A DNA stretch of 64,000 bases from Verpa conica (GCA_033030425.1 JAUFSD010000004.1:806001-870000), one strand, 5' to 3'; counted from the stretch's first letter, positions 10,242 to 22,736 are shown. Translations and numbers: made by a program. Notes: a model not told the origin generated them from the letters alone.

Positions 10242-12263
10242 TCATCGGTTGTATCTGTGAAGGAATGGAATAGAATCTCCCACTGGCGAATGAGATGACC
10301 CTGACACTCCGTCGAAACTCGACGCCTCGGTTCCTGAGAGTCCTCGGCTGTCGGAACTGATGCTTGAGGGTGTCAAGAAGGAATTCATTCGTTTGGCAGG
10401 AGGTGGTGGCTCGTCATCATCGCTCCCGGTGAGATCAATGACCTGCGAGATTGGGCGTTTGCTGCTAGCACTGCCTCGGGTCATAGATGAGGATGCTTCG
10501 CGGGAAGACTGCGCGATAGGCGAAACAGATGATGGTGTGACTTCGTCTTTAATCTTTGAGACCCGGCTATCAGATATCTCAATGATCTCATCGCGATCAT
10601 CATATTCGTCTTCATCAGAATCGGACATTGGTGAGTTTGTTGCTGTGGCAGCAATGGACCAGCGACCATCAACATCAATGGTTACTGATTCTACACTCTT
10701 CGGGGTATTATTTAAGATATTAAGGAAATATCTAAAAATTAGCATATGTACTTAAGGATTACACAAGTCAACTTGGAGAAAGAAAGAGCATACTGATCAA
10801 CTACGAGTGCTTTCCAACCAATGCTTTTGTTGCAAGTTGGACAGCTCCATGTCTAATATAATTAGTAAAATATCTACTTAAAAACTGCATAAAAGAACTT
10901 ACTGGAGCTTGTTGTTGCAACTGTAGAAATGATGTGCCGTCAAAGCATTGAATATGGTTACAAAATGTGCTACGAATGGGAAGATTGATCCGGAGTGTCG
11001 ACAATGGACATTTTAGAGACATGATACTAGCCGTGGCTACGAGATCCGAGTCTTCATTCTTTTTGAGCACTATGACATCGCCCGTATTAGTTAGGATATC
11101 AGCTAGAGAACGATGTAGACCCACTATCGGCAATTACAGCCTCCTTTGCAATAGATGCCCCAACACGGAGTTTCTCGACAAGCTGGTCAACAGACTCTTG
11201 CTTTACGAGGTTTACTACAAACGCGAACTTCTAGGGTAGGGGAGTCAGCCATATCTACAAGCCAGTGCCAAGGAAAGAATTATGACACCCACTTTTTGGG
11301 TAAGAGCATAAGTAAGTGTAACCTCGTTTCGATATAATGGCTTCTTGTTCAGTAGGTAGTCTGTGATGTCGGCCGGTCTAGTAGATCCAGGCTTGTTTTT
11401 TAACCCACGGAGATTAAGTCCAGAAATTTGTTCATCGTTCACACGAAGTTCCACTTGATGCGGAAAAGAGATTTCGGTATCTTTTGTAAAAGGAGTGATA
11501 CCATCAACGGCTGCACAATAAACCATGCAACGATATGATTTATCTGTAAACTGTTGAATATCTGCCTGGGCCAAAGAGACTATAGCCTTGACGGAATTGC
11601 GGTGGGTACTCATCACTGGTTTACTTGTTAATACCTTGTCATTGCATTCACAAGCAAAAGGATTGTATTAAAAAGCCTCCATCTCTCATACCTGGACATT
11701 GTTCGACGCTACTAAGTGCTTTGAGGACGGTGTAAAAAGGACTTTCTTTGAAATGTATCCGAGTAATACCTGTATGGATTTGGGTTAGTGAAAATTCATC
11801 AAAGCCAAAATAGCTGACGGGTAGGGGCGCAACTTGAGCTGTTCTGGGGAGGGTATGGCTGTGATACCGCGGCCGCGGAGGCGGGATAGTGACCTTGCCC
11901 CATAGAAACCACAGGAGGCGATCCGAAGCCGTTGGCTGTAGGAAAGCTTCCTGGGGAGGCCGCACTCCTAGCTGGCGCAGGGGATTCCGGGCGATAGATA
12001 AGTTGCTTGACCCTGTTAAAGGCTACAGTGTCACCGTTGTTTATGAGACTTTCAATATCTATAAATATCATTAGAAGGAATATCGAGAATATGGAACTAG
12101 GACCAGACATACATGCCACCAAACGCCTTTGTAGCATAGCCTTCAGGCCGCTTGCAGGCTGCCCCTCAGCCTTCAAGATAGCCTGAAGCTGACGGACGAT
12201 CAGGGAGTTCGAAACATGCCTGATGAGAAGTTGATGCTCGTGATTGCGGGGGAACGAGGTCAT
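10242..12263 (-). CDS. pli1: PIAS/Siz-type SUMO E3 ligase
   Basis: Eight exons, complement(10242..10731, 10794..10852, 10903..11069, 11125..11230, 11293..11615, 11692..11769, 11819..12058, 12113..12263), 537 residues. Order of domains: an N-terminal SAP DNA-binding helix pair (residues ~20-55, LIVRQLQAILKAEGQPASG); a PINIT domain (~130-290, beginning near KESPFYTVLKAL); an SP-RING (~310-370) with SLKCPLS, C..HIQCFD, FLQLQQQAP and WSCPTC; then an acidic tail with the SUMO-interacting motif VIDLTGSDDDE (~460). The SP-RING recruits Ubc9 charged with SUMO; such ligases act on chromatin proteins, telomeres and recombination factors. The start at 12263 leaves SAP near the N-terminus as in the family. 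Pli1 (fission yeast) and Siz1/2 (budding yeast) are equally good family names. Confidence 0.93.
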
Positions 12264-13628
12264 TTGTAAGGCCAAACAAAGCCGAGCGAGTTATGAATGG
12301 AGCAAAAGCTATGGATGAAGCGGAACACGTTGAACGGCGCAGGTTTTAGCTACAAGTGTGGAGCGGGGAAGTTGATATCGAGAGAATGCGAAGGCATATG
12401 AACGAAAGTCCTGGGACGTTGGAGATGGACGGGAGCGGCGATGGGCGGGCTTCAGAGCCTGTGTGTTATGCAGCGTGCAGTCCGTTCTCTCGATGGGTGT
12501 GCGATATGTATCACCGCTATCGCGACTGGGTGACCAGGTTATGTAACCCTGCCCACAGCAACCAGAGTAAGTCCGCCTATTTTATCGGATGATAAATTCT
12601 CAATGTTTCATGAACAATTACCGCTGCTCCTACCATCCTCGCACAATTACCATTCCACTCCAACGTAGAATGTTGTACATACATGCATCGCAATTGTTGG
12701 GTGAGGCTCTCCGTCAGCAACGGCAGCTCTGCCCAGTCTGCTCTGTGACACTAGGGATATATGACCTAGGACCTGTATAGAGACTTCTGTGGGCGAGTGA
12801 ATTACAGCTTTACTTTTCTCGTTATCCCTGACCTGGATAATTACGAGAGGTCAAGATGCTGTAAATTGCCACCAGAAAATCGAATGTAAACGGGCTCAAG
12901 ATAATAACAGTGATGAAAGCTAGAAACGACATACTAGCAGAAGGAGACCCTGAGATAGAACTAGAGGATATAGCTGAGGATCTTAACAACACGGTCAGTG
13001 TTGCTGAGTGGCCCAGATAGGTAGGCCAAACTACACTCGTCCAGCTGGCAATCAAGTTAATTTGAGTGTGGTATACGAAAGTCTATATTTCTGCAAAATC
13101 ACTCCTTGTAGCTGGAACAGGTCCTTTCGGTTTACTTGTGAGGTATAACCATACCATAAGTATTAATGGTATCTGTATCATGGTACTTATCGTGTGGGAA
13201 TATTGTGTTTCGGGATTGGCTGGGCTATTTTGATTCTTGATGGACTTCAAAGGTCTGTTTACTTGTTCAAGTTCACTTCTGGTTTTAATAGCATATCTGA
13301 CAGAATTACTCTAAAAGGCAATAGGAACAATGGAAGTAAGCCGGAATGGGTTGTTTGTATGACAGCAGATGCTCTAGCACTTGAAATGTTTGTACTTTCA
13401 GGTTCGGATTACACGATAATTTAGCCAATCTACTTTAGTACTGGCAATTTTACATTGTTTGTAAATTTTATGGTTGCATGTTTTCATACAGTATTGCTAT
13501 GGCCGTTTCTCTAAGTAAATTTCTACTGAATGGTATGGTTCCCTAGTAGGGTAGACATGATATATAGTTCCTATGCACAAGTGATGGTGATTCGCTTAGG
13601 TAAGCACCTCTTTTAGGCAGCTGCTGCA
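12264..13628. other. Intergenic, possible unassigned short frames
   Basis: Upstream region of the SUMO ligase gene followed by A/T-rich DNA. A leftward 77-codon frame at 12822-13055 encodes a hydrophobic segment that could be a membrane helix, but I find no splice-linked partner exons and do not recognise it. Nothing else is supportable. Confidence 0.4.
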
Positions 13629-13877
13629 AGAGAAGTAGAGGCTCTCCCGGGGATATGACGAAACCGGGGGTACGACGAATTCTACAGAAAGTAGAAAATA
13701 AACTTCAATAAAATTGAACCTTTAGGTTATTTTAATAATTTAAAGGGCTGCCTTGACTACCATAAAAATTTGGTGCCTGAGCTTGTCATTATTTATTAAT
13801 ATTTTGTTGATTTTTGGTGGGATTCGTCACACTCCCGGGTTCGTCATACCCCCAGGCGTGCCTCTAGCGAGTTTCTC
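13629..13877. repeat. MITE-like inverted repeat
   Basis: About 50 bp at 13629-13681 is the imperfect inverse of 13821-13876. The best block is GGGGATATGACGAAACCGGG against GGGGGTATGACGAACCCGGG, followed by GACGAAT in both. The A/T-rich centre does not code. Element limits are approximate and no target duplication was identified. Confidence 0.5.
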
Positions 13878-14239
13878 AAAAACACCTCAATATATAGCCA
13901 CAAAACTCAATATACCCAGGGTAATGGAGCCCCTAGTATGTTTTAAAATAAGCTATAGAGAAAATAAAAAATGCCCAACTCTTAATGCCTTATACTAAAA
14001 AATAATATGTTTTGCTAAATAGACACTTTTCTTGGCAGAGAAACGACCCCAAATAGAGACCAATATAGAGCCAGACCTCCAGAAGTAATTCTCCAGTACC
14101 TAAAAGCCACCTGTGATTTATTTCAATTTTTTGTATTGAGAACTTAGGGTGCTGAAGGACTCAAATGATACAATTTATTCAAATATATGAAAAATCCCGC
14201 CAAGCCTATACAAATCTGGCATAGCAGCCAACCTCCCTT

Positions 14240-14480
14240 CATCAGCATACTTGAAGGTTTCCCTCTGACGCCTTTGATGCCTCTGATTCACGGGATACAG
14301 TTGGCGGAATTCGAAGATCAGGAGACAGCGTTTGTCTCAAAGACGCTTGGCTAGCTGTCAAAGCTCTCAGGAGAGCTTTGAAGGCTCCCATAGTCGTCTC
14401 TGGAAGCGTCAAGAGACGTCAGGGGACTCTATAGCAGTTTCTGGAGGGGCCTTGCTAGTCACGCTGGTAGTCACGGTTCG
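14240..14480 (+). mobile_element. Orphan left end of a Plavaka-type element
   Basis: The sequence from CATCAGCATACTTGAAGG at 14240 to about 14470 matches the left end of the large element at 15598 almost throughout (shared blocks GATGCCTCTGATTC and ATACAGTTGGCGGAATTCG). It is therefore a second, truncated left end of the same family, 1.36 kb upstream. CCTTCATCAGCATA here is matched in inverse by the right end at 27457. Confidence 0.6.
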
Positions 14481-14566
14481 GAGTCTTCAAAAATTTATTT
14501 ATTTTACTATGTACATTTTCTAGTCTATATACAAAATACTGCTGCTTTACCCCCCCCACCTGCTCC

Positions 14567-14586
14567 CCTGCCTGCCTGCCTGCCTG
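14567..14586 (+). repeat. CCTG microsatellite
   Basis: Short run of CCTG/TGCC units next to an eight-C run, immediately before TGTAAAAGTACAC, which resembles the end of the LTR at 17866. Confidence 0.7.
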
Positions 14587-14830
14587 TAAAAGTACACAAG
14601 CCTTTGTTCTAGTGGGGACAGCAGGTGATGTCTAAAAGACTGGGACACTATGAACACATGGACTAGGAGACTGGAAAGACTGGGACTAGAGTAGGTACTT
14701 GGTATTGAATGCAAGTTGAAGGATAGAGAGCTAAGACTAAGAACTGGGGAAATGGCTCAATACTTATAGTATGGCCGAAACACGAAAGGGAAAGGGGCTG
14801 ACACGCGTGGCGTGTCAGACTACATGAAAC
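14584..14830 (-). repeat. Divergent relative of the 17.9-kb LTR, fragment
   Basis: Starting at TGTAAAAGTACACAAG the sequence shows scattered matches, in the same order, to the solo LTR at 17866-18237: GGGGACAGCAGG, then ACTAGGAGACTGG, then GGTATTGAATGCAAGTTG, and a closing TACATGAAACAAG. The far end is lost against the MITE at 14844. I infer an old, degraded copy of the same LTR family. Confidence 0.4.
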
Positions 14831-14843
14831 AAGAACATGATAG

Positions 14844-15083
14844 CATCAGCAAAAGTACTTTTCAATCTTAGAGCATCCCTGGAACAACTGTGGGACAAAT
14901 TACATAGTAGCTGGAGACACCACCCAGTCCCAAGAGACAAAATGCCTGTCCCTGGAATGGATCTTGGGACTGGATGGTGTCTCTATTCTGTCCCAGTTGT
15001 GTCCCAGTTGTGTCTCCCACTGTCCCCCTCATCCCTGGGACTATCTGGGACTATTTTTTAATAAAAAAAGACTTTTGCTGATG
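14844..15083. repeat. Palindromic MITE, copy A (CATCAGCAAAAG ends)
   Basis: 240 bp with ends CATCAGCAAAAGT and ACTTTTGCTGATG. Inside is a strong hairpin, GGAGACACCACCCAGTCCCA against its inverse GGGACTGGATGGTGTCTC, and direct repeats of TGTCCCAGTTG and GGGACTAT. A second copy of exactly the same length is at 22305-22544. The CATCAGCA terminus is the same as that of the Plavaka element here, so trans-mobilisation by its transposase is plausible. Confidence 0.75.
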
Positions 15084-15597
15084 TATGGGAAAGTGACTTA
15101 GGGGAAAGACATGGCATATCTAAAGAAATTTGTAATTGTAGAATAGTGATTTTAGGTAACGCGAACAGGGAAGGCAGGGGCCGAAAGGGTCGGGATTTTG
15201 GTATATAAGCGGGGCCTCACCCCGCTTCATGGAGGACTTTTTTTCGTTATGCAATCTATTGTTTTCTTAAGTTTTTACCAAGAATTCAGTAAAAATTCTT
15301 CTTGGATCTTTTACATCCAAGGATTTCATCGAAGAATCATTGTTGCTGTCCAAGCCCTTGCTGTTATCCTTCTGCTCCGTTGAAAACAGAGCCAGAACCT
15401 GCCCTCTACCAGTCACCTAGGCACCTCCCCAAGCACCGCCGCTACACCGCGCCTGCTGTATTATTCTTTTATTTTTTCTTTACTTGTTTTGGATACGGTT
15501 ATGGCACTAACCACCTTGAGATTTCTTTACTGTTTCTTTGAATTTATTTTTACTATGTTTGGGAACCCTGCCAGAAGTGGAGCAATTATTGTACCAA
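15084..15597. other. Spacer between MITE and Plavaka left end
   Basis: Contains a TATATAAGC box at 15201 next to a GC hairpin (GCGGGGCCTCACCCCGC). It could be a promoter remnant of an older element. The frames at 15198-15541 are short and unrecognised. Confidence 0.35.
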
Positions 15598-16385
15598 CAT
15601 CAGCATACTTGAAGGTTTCTCTCTAACGCATCTGATGCCTCTGATTCTCAGGATACAGTTGGCGGAATTCGACGATCAGGAGACGGGATGTGTCTCAGAG
15701 ACGCTTGGTCAGCTATCAGAGCTCTCAAGAGAGCTCAGGAGGCTTTAACCACAATATCTGGAGCTATCGGGACACGTTCTGATATACTTTACGCTAAACC
15801 CTGATATCTCCAAAGCCCTTCTGACTTTGCAAGTCTAACTCAGGAACTATCATGAGCTCTCTTGAAACTTCATATACTCCCTCCTGAGTCCTCTTCATAC
15901 CTCATACTCTCCACATGCATGTCAGGATTTGCTGAAAGCTCTCCCGATGGCTCTGGCAGCTTTCACAATTATGTGGTATGGTAAAATATTATATTAAATA
16001 CTATCGATAAGAAGCCTAACTCCCTAATTTTCCTAGCTCTACATAATCCCCAAAGCAATCACCAAAGCTCTACTAGCTATCCCCACAGCCCCTTTTTTTA
16101 CCATAGTTGACCTACTTCCCACCACGTCCTAGCTGCTACCACCAATATCGCTTTCCTCCACCCCTACCAGCTGCGCTTGAATGACCTCGTCGGAGTCATC
16201 GGGAGTTACTACACCCTGTCCATGTCGAGTAAGCGTCATACTCCCACGAGCTCTGGTGATATCACGTAGAGCTATTGCCAGAGCTATGTCATCTTCGGTC
16301 ATTGCCTCTGTTGGTATAGACTCGGAAGTGCCTTTTCTCGCATCAATCTACTGAATGATTAGCGCTGGGTCTACTCTAGGGATTA

Positions 16386-18339
16386 CTAACATACTGCTAT
16401 TTGAACTCTATACTTGATTTCCGCCAGTATACCCTGTTGATTTGTTAAGCTAGGGTTTTTCCAAGTATTTTTCATTCTCGTGAAGGTCCCTAGAGCCATG
16501 GTGAAATCAGCTGGAGTCATCACAGTAGTAAAAGGAGTCTTACGAGTTATACCCTGATTTCCGGTATTGAAATCCGCTGGTTTGAGATAGACTCCGGTAC
16601 GCCAGGCGCGTAAGCAGTGCCATATCCCCGTTGCTACAAAGCACACCAATACCGGAGTGATCCTATTAAGGAACTCGGGATCTCTAGACCCAATCTTATT
16701 TGACCCTTCAAAATATTTGCTGTAAATGGCATCAGAAATCTCAGGTGCAAGGAACCTGCAAGAACCACTCTGAAAGCCGTTAGGATATTCATCAAAGCTC
16801 TCAAAGCTACCGTGGAAACCGTTATCTGATAATTCTCCGGATTGCTCAAGAATCGGTCTTTTTCTAGTAGATACTCGACCTTTGTTGCCTTCTCTCCTGG
16901 GGTTTTGCAACGGTGGAGCCCATACATATCCCCAGTAGATATTCTTACTTTGATTAGGTATATCAAGTGAGACCTAGTGCGGGAATGAACACCTTTTAGC
17001 TATTACGTATTAGCAATAGCTCTGAAAGCTTTCATGAAAGCTTTGGGGGCTGTTTCGTGAAGTTTGCTAATACTGCATAAATTAGCTTTTATGTTTGCTT
17101 TATTGCTGGCTCTTTCCCAGAGCTCTGCAATAAGGGCCACAAGGCGTGCTGGAGAAAGCAAAGGCTCTTCAAGCAAAGTATGTACTCTCATTAGCTCTGC
17201 GCAATGAATTAAAACATTTCTTGCTGAACCACTAAGGTGTGCGAAACTTCGACTATCATGGAGAGAGTTGTTGGAGCTTTCATCATTGCCATCGGGATTA
17301 TCTGACGATTGAGAGGGTCTGGGAGGTTCAGAGTTCCTAAAATTTGGAGAAGAAGGAGATGCCGGTGGTTGAGGTGGGCTTGTTGCTCCTGAAGCCTCCA
17401 CTAAAGCTGCAGGGGCCTTCAGCCTGATTCTTTTAGCCTGTGGGACTGCTCTTTTACCGTACTTTAATTTGTCAGCAAACCCTAACAAGAATATTTAAAA
17501 AGGATCCTTTACCTGCATGATATTCAGCTGAATTGACGAGGCAGCGATTGCTTCTCCTGCCTTTCGCTTCCTCGTAGCCTCGACGGCTTCTGCAGCCTTA
17601 GTGGAAGTCCACATAGCTCTCTTTGGCACTTTCCCTATTTTTTTGAAAACACGCGGTTGTTTAGGGTGTGTAGGAGAAAGTTGGGATACTGCTCCATTTC
17701 CATCAGCCCGATAGCTATCGTCACCAGAGTTCAAACGTTTTGAATTAGACTTCTTGCATCGGTTAAAGCCCTCAGCGCCATCATCAAAGTTCTCAGAGCT
17801 TTCACTGTCATGTTCGAAATGATTCACATAGTCATCTTCTTCGGTCGATAGCTCTATATATTCAGTGTAAAAACCGATCACCTATTGGGGAACAGCAGGC
17901 GATAATCACGAGGCAAGACTAGTATTGGGAGACTAGGAACTCAGGGACGAGGTAGGTAAGGTATTGAATGCAAGTTGTTGCGTGAAGAACTAACTAACTG
18001 ACAGAGATGCGTCCCTTTTATACCCTTTCTGGAGGGACGTTGAGATCAACAATGAGACAATATAAAACTGAAGGAGCGACCTCCTTCTACATGAAACTAT
18101 AGACGTCTCGTCCTGCGAGGCGTACTTCTTACATGACCAATGATAACAGGAATCCTATGAGATATGAAACGGTACATGAAACGATACATGAAACAAGGAG
18201 ATAGACAAGGCGGACTAGGAGATGGGTGTTCTTGACATTCAGCTTCGGGAGCGGGAGGAGGAGGAGGGGGGAGTTTGCGTCGAGACCTCCTTGTGGAGAC
18301 TTTGCTATACGTGATCATAGGGCGTTTTCTAGTTGCCAT
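16386..18339 (-). pseudogene. Plavaka accessory gene 1, nuclear-type protein with DUF6532-like region
   Basis: Leftward gene starting at ATG 18339. The N-terminal part is basic and proline-rich (MATRKRPMITYSK, a run of seven prolines). It is interrupted by a solo LTR at 17866-18237; the reading frame resumes exactly across the 5-bp duplication. Then come an acidic Ser/Glu region, basic patches, a Pro/Ser-rich middle (17003-17488), and a C-terminal part (16386-16966) with KATKVEYLLEKDRF and a helical block ISDAIYSKYFEGS..TPVLVCFVATGIWHCL. That last pattern resembles DUF6532, a domain common in fungal repeat-borne genes, but this is recognition by eye only. Frames break near 17490, 17000 and 16800; some breaks are probably introns. 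The gene is disrupted by the LTR. Confidence 0.5.
17866..18237 (-). repeat. Solo LTR, family C (372 bp), target duplication TTCAG
   Basis: Plus-strand ends are TGTAAAAACCGATCACC and TTCTTGACA, so the ends are TG..CA on both strands. TTCAG flanks it at 17861-17865 and 18238-18242. A TATA box (GGGTATAAAAGGG on the minus strand, around 18014-18026) sets its orientation. A 90-bp piece of the same family is at 44483-44573. It interrupts accessory gene 1. Confidence 0.85.
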
Positions 18340-18955
18340 TACAAAGGAAATAATCAAGGAGTGTCAGTACAATATAAAAGGAAGCAAAAGAGCGATAAAG
18401 ATTGTATATGGCGGTAAAGACTGTAGATAGATTGCTAGAGGCAATGAAGAAGGTTGATGGAGTTTTAGCGAGGGCTCCAGGGGCCTCCCCCCCTTTATTG
18501 CTTGCCAGCGCTTTGACACCGCACCAAAAGCTCGTTAGACCAATAGAATCAATTTCCAATGCCTAATACATATGTAAATATTTAGGTATGTAAAAATATG
18601 CTCCGCCACAAAAGAAACTATATTGCTAGTCTTCATGATAGCTCCTAAAGTCATTCTCATAGCTCCCAGAGCCATAATCAAAATAAACCCAATAATAGAT
18701 ATCGCACAAAGGAAATGATCGACAGATAACAAAAAATATATAAAAATATAAAATCAATATTAAAATTTTTCATAAAGGTTTCTTTGACCTTTGCCAAAAC
18801 ACCTAAAACTCTCGCAATAGCTCCTAGAGCTACGATCATAAAAATACATTAATAATAGACAGTATATAAACGAAATAGAACCCAATAACCAAAAAGTATA
18901 AGGCAAAAAACTTAATCAAAACTCCCAAGGGTCTCTTCACTGCTTCCAAAGCCTT
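18340..18955. other. Spacer between accessory genes with AGCTCC-type repeats
   Basis: Non-coding. Two or three related segments occur at 18633-18690 and 18783-18850 (CAATAGCTCCTAGAGCTACG, CTCATAGCTCCCAGAGCCAT). They resemble the intron of the transposase gene and other spacers of this element. Confidence 0.45.
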
Positions 18956-20270
18956 TTATGCTACCACACCATCACCCGCGTCGTCGGTGCCTGGACCTGG
19001 AGGGGGTGGAGGGGGTGGAGGGGCATCACCACTATCGTTACCACCATCATCACCACCGGGAGGTGGAGGCACAGGAGGACCCACCGGAGGCACAGGAACC
19101 ATGAACAAAGCTATTCTGGCTTCCTCAATAACTGCAGCCCTGTCTGCTAGCTCTTGATCGGTCCATATATGCTCTGGGTCATAATCGCCATCTCCAGGAA
19201 CAACAGCATCAGGAAACTTAGCCTTATATGCATCGCTGACATGGGTAATCCTATCCTCAATACGCCCTTGCCTAACGGTGAGCTTCTTGAGGAGTATCTG
19301 GAAGGTCCTGCGAGTCCTCGGCATAGCTACCTTCTGACCTTTACTGCTGATTTGCTGATTCTCATCATAGTCGGAGTCCTCCGCAGGAAGATCGACTGTT
19401 TCAAAGTCTTGCTCAAGGATATGAACGTAGCCAGATGGAGGGGGGGTCTGGGCACCCCTGAGAACTCTGTGGAGAACCACAAGGGCTCTCAAGGGCTTAG
19501 CGCTGCTGCTGCTCACCCAAGCTTTGACTTATCGGTATCGTGAGGTGGGCGTAGCTCGGGTTGCCGAAGGAAACGTCAGGAGTCAAGCTCGGAGGTGGTG
19601 GAGGAGGGTTTTCCATAGCTCCGTAGAAAGCCCTGGGAGCTCTCCCAGGGGGCATATGCTTCATTGAAAGGTTATAAAGCTCATTCATGTTCACCGCTGC
19701 AAGGACGCCTATATAGGATGGGCCATTGGTGCTGCCATACCACGGATAGTCTTCTGCGCGAGGAGGGGGGCCAACATTATCAGGATCGATGATATGAATC
19801 TGCACAACAGGCCGAGCAGGTACAACGGGGGCTCCAGAGACTCCCCCCACAGTCCCCGTAACTCTCCTCCGCTTTCGACTCAAGGCGCTCAGTGGGCCGG
19901 GCCGTTCGATCTCGAGGTCTTCTACATCATTATCATCATCATTCTCTGCTTCTCTGAAGTGCCGGTCACCAGCACCAGCAGCTTTCTTCTCCTTGGCCCC
20001 TACGTCTGCGATGAGAGTCTTCAAAGCCCCCTGGATACCCCTGAAGACTTCCGTATCTTGATCATGCCAGGAGGAGTAAAGCCCCCTGAGATATTTATGC
20101 TTCATAAGCCATTCAGAGAGGGCGTTGTAGGCATCTAGCCCCGATGCGGTCTTGTTGATCTACCCTACAGCAGCCATTCGGTGGGCAAGGGCTTTGCGCA
20201 GGGCAAAGTAAGCGGCATTCTTTCCAGTGAGCTGGAGCTTGGCTTTGACTTGGACGATAGTGAGAAGCAT
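18956..20270 (-). pseudogene. Plavaka accessory gene 2, acidic and proline-rich protein
   Basis: Leftward frame from ATG 20270. It encodes a basic N-terminal segment (VQVKAKLQLTGKNAAYFALR), a TAG stop at 20160-20162, and then resumes in the same frame to 19497. Features are a D/N/E-rich tract followed by a nuclear-localisation-like SRKRRR, a PYWYG-like segment and a run of six prolines. A second frame (19516-18956) carries on with MPRTRRTFQILLKKLTVRQG and a long Pro/Gly/Asp tail. The junction near 19500 is either an intron with the AGCGCTAAGCCCTTGAGAGC-type motif or a frameshift. I do not recognise the family. Its position inside the Plavaka element and its orientation match accessory gene 1. 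Confidence 0.45.
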
Positions 20271-20426
20271 TTGCGATAGTTGTTGACGGAATGGTAGTAG
20301 CGGTGGTTATAGCTGTAGGAGCTTTTATAAGAGTCTTATAGAGTATTATATATACTGTATGACTTAGTTGCCAGCAAGTAAGTATGGTATCGTGATGTTT
20401 ATGGAGATTCAGAGACAGCTTACCAC

Positions 20427-21684
20427 TGTGACGATTTAACCACCATCATGACTAGTCTCAAGTACCTCTCCATATAAGAGACACCTAAGGATCTCCCTTG
20501 AGGCATAGGACTAGCTATCCCATTCCGGTCAATAGATACTAAGGAAAGTCATTACTATGATAGCCCGACCCCTAAGCGAGCTGGCGAGCTCCTAGAACGG
20601 AGCGAAGCTCACCGTCGTCGGTATGCGACAGAGACCAGAGTAATGCGTCTGTAGCTTATAGCTACGGGAGATACTAGTGCAATGAGACTGAAGCAGTTAC
20701 CTCCATGAACAGAGTTAAGCTCCTGCTCCTCTAGGAGGAATAATAACAGCTTCGCTGATGGCCAATCTTATGGGAGGCCGAGAGCCATGAAACGAGAGCA
20801 AAGCTATGCTTAGTAGTTAGGGCCACCAGCAAAATTAATAATTAACCTGGCGGCGTCACGAATCGAACCATACGGGGCTATGCCTTGTGCTTCGCCCTAA
20901 AGTCCTTATGGATCAAGATTACCTCTCCGCCACGTCCCCAAGTTGGACTAGGAACGTGGGAAAGGAATCTAAGCAACGGCAGGAATCACCAGTGGGTTAC
21001 CCTGCCTAGGGACTCTGTGTTTTCTAACACCCGCGAGGCGCCCCACTGTGCCACCCGCCGTTTGCAGAGGGGGCCCCCCTGAGTTGCAGATTCCCTAACA
21101 AAAAGACAAGTTTTGGACCCCAAAAATAACCCCAAAACCGTCAGGAAAATTCGTCCAACCAAACCAAACTCGGAGGGTATATGGGGGACAGTGCTGCGAA
21201 TCCATAGGTGCAATCGGATTTGAAATCGGACCATTTTAGCAATAGTTACAGAGCTTTTAGTAACCAACGCTTTTTAGTCGCTAGTCTATCGACCCCGCTA
21301 GTTCTTAGGGGCGCTCTAGACTCAGTTGATTTCCAAGCGCGGAGGAATTGTTCCCCCGCTTCTTGGCAGCTTGCTCGCAATCAAAATCATAGCTTAAACC
21401 CGTCCTTCCCCCAGGACAATCATTCTTGCTAGTCAACGAACAACCGTTGTTCAGAGACCCTCATACTCTTTGCTAAAGACGTTTGTCTTCCCCTGGGAAG
21501 CAGAGCCTTTTAAAGTCTTTAGTTTGCAACCCTTAAAAATCCTTATACCTGTTTAGCCTAGGGACTGTCGACCTTCCGTGTTGACGAGCGGTTCTAAGCC
21601 TCACTGCTGAAGCTTCTCGTCAGAAAGGGAGGTTGTTGGTTTTTTTTGGTACGGCAGTACTCCCCTGGGAGTACCCCCGTTACA
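20427..21684 (+). repeat. Solo LTR, family D copy 1 (1258 bp), target duplication ACCAC
   Basis: Ends are TGTGACGATTTAACC and CCCCCGTTACA. ACCAC is present on both sides (20422-20426 and 21685-21689). It is a near-identical, inverse copy of 22737-23994 with exactly the same length. It carries A-box-like and B-box-like pol III elements on the minus strand (20922-20932 and 20860-20869), and a module shared with LTR family B. Orientation is assigned by that shared module. No internal retroelement genes adjoin it, so it is a solo LTR. Confidence 0.85.
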
Positions 21685-22304
21685 ACCACCAGCGCTTTAT
21701 AGAGATACTGTAGACGTAGGAAAGGCGAAATGTAGGGCACTTGAAAACGTGAAACGGGGGGCCAAACAAAGAGTGAAACAAATAAATAAAAAATCTTGAA
21801 ACAGTGGAGACTAGGCGCAAATTCATACGTTAGCGAAGGCTATCAAGGCTACTGTGAAGGCTTTGTGGGCCCTAGCAGTATTAATTAAAACCTACCGTGA
21901 TATATTAAAGACGTGAATCGTAGCTAGGTGGGTGGTGGAGGTTAGGAGAGAAAGAAGGGAGAGAGAGCTCGTGGAGCACAAAGTAGGGCAGCAGGGGCCT
22001 TTTATAGGCCCAGTTTCCTAGGCTCTAAAGTTTGCTATTCTATCAGCTGTTTGTTGGTGTTTCAAGACGTCATGGAGTCATATATTACCGTTTATCATTG
22101 CTTCATATATTATCACTCGCACGGAAATTATGAAAAGCTGCAAAGAGAGCTCTCAAAGCCATGGGGAAAACCCAAAGAAATATGGAAATCGAGACCTAAA
22201 CTCTAGTAGTTAGCTTTGACTCAATTGCTAGATTGATTTAGGGATTGACTGGCGGGGATGATATAAGAATAGCTACTTACATGGCAATATAGTGTTTGCC
22301 TATC

Positions 22305-22544
22305 CATCAGCAAAAGTACTTTTCAGTCCCAGAGCATCCCTGGGACAACTGTGGGACAAATTACATAGTAGCTGGAGACACCACCCAGTCCCAAAAGACA
22401 AAATGCCTGTTCCTGGAATGGATCTTGGGACTGGGTGGTGTCTCTATTCTGTCCCAATTGTGTCCCAGTTGTGTCCCCCACTGTCCCCCTTATCCCTGGG
22501 ACTATCTGGGACTATTTTTGAAGAAAAAAAAACTTTTGCTGATG
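22305..22544. repeat. Palindromic MITE, copy B (CATCAGCAAAAG ends)
   Basis: Second 240-bp copy of the element at 14844-15083, differing by scattered substitutions. Same TIRs (CATCAGCAAAAGT and ACTTTTGCTGATG) and same internal hairpin built on GAGACACCACCCAGTCCCA. It lies inside the Plavaka element, between the two family D LTRs. Confidence 0.75.
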
Positions 22545-22736
22545 TCGAGTTATAAAGTCGGCAACTAAAGTTGTCTGAAAAGCTGTCAAAGACTTTGTCA
22601 AGTCTCCAGGGACTCTCCCTATCAATATTGTAGCTCGGAAGCATCATCATAGGCATCTTCCTGGTGGGGTCGTGGTGATGGTTGTAAGCGGGTCGATGTG
22701 AGGTTGCAGGTTTGCCTTTTAACGCACAGACCTTGG

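Noticed and set aside
12822..13055. Leftward hydrophobic frame
   Set aside because: A possible membrane helix only; no conserved motif and no credible gene structure.
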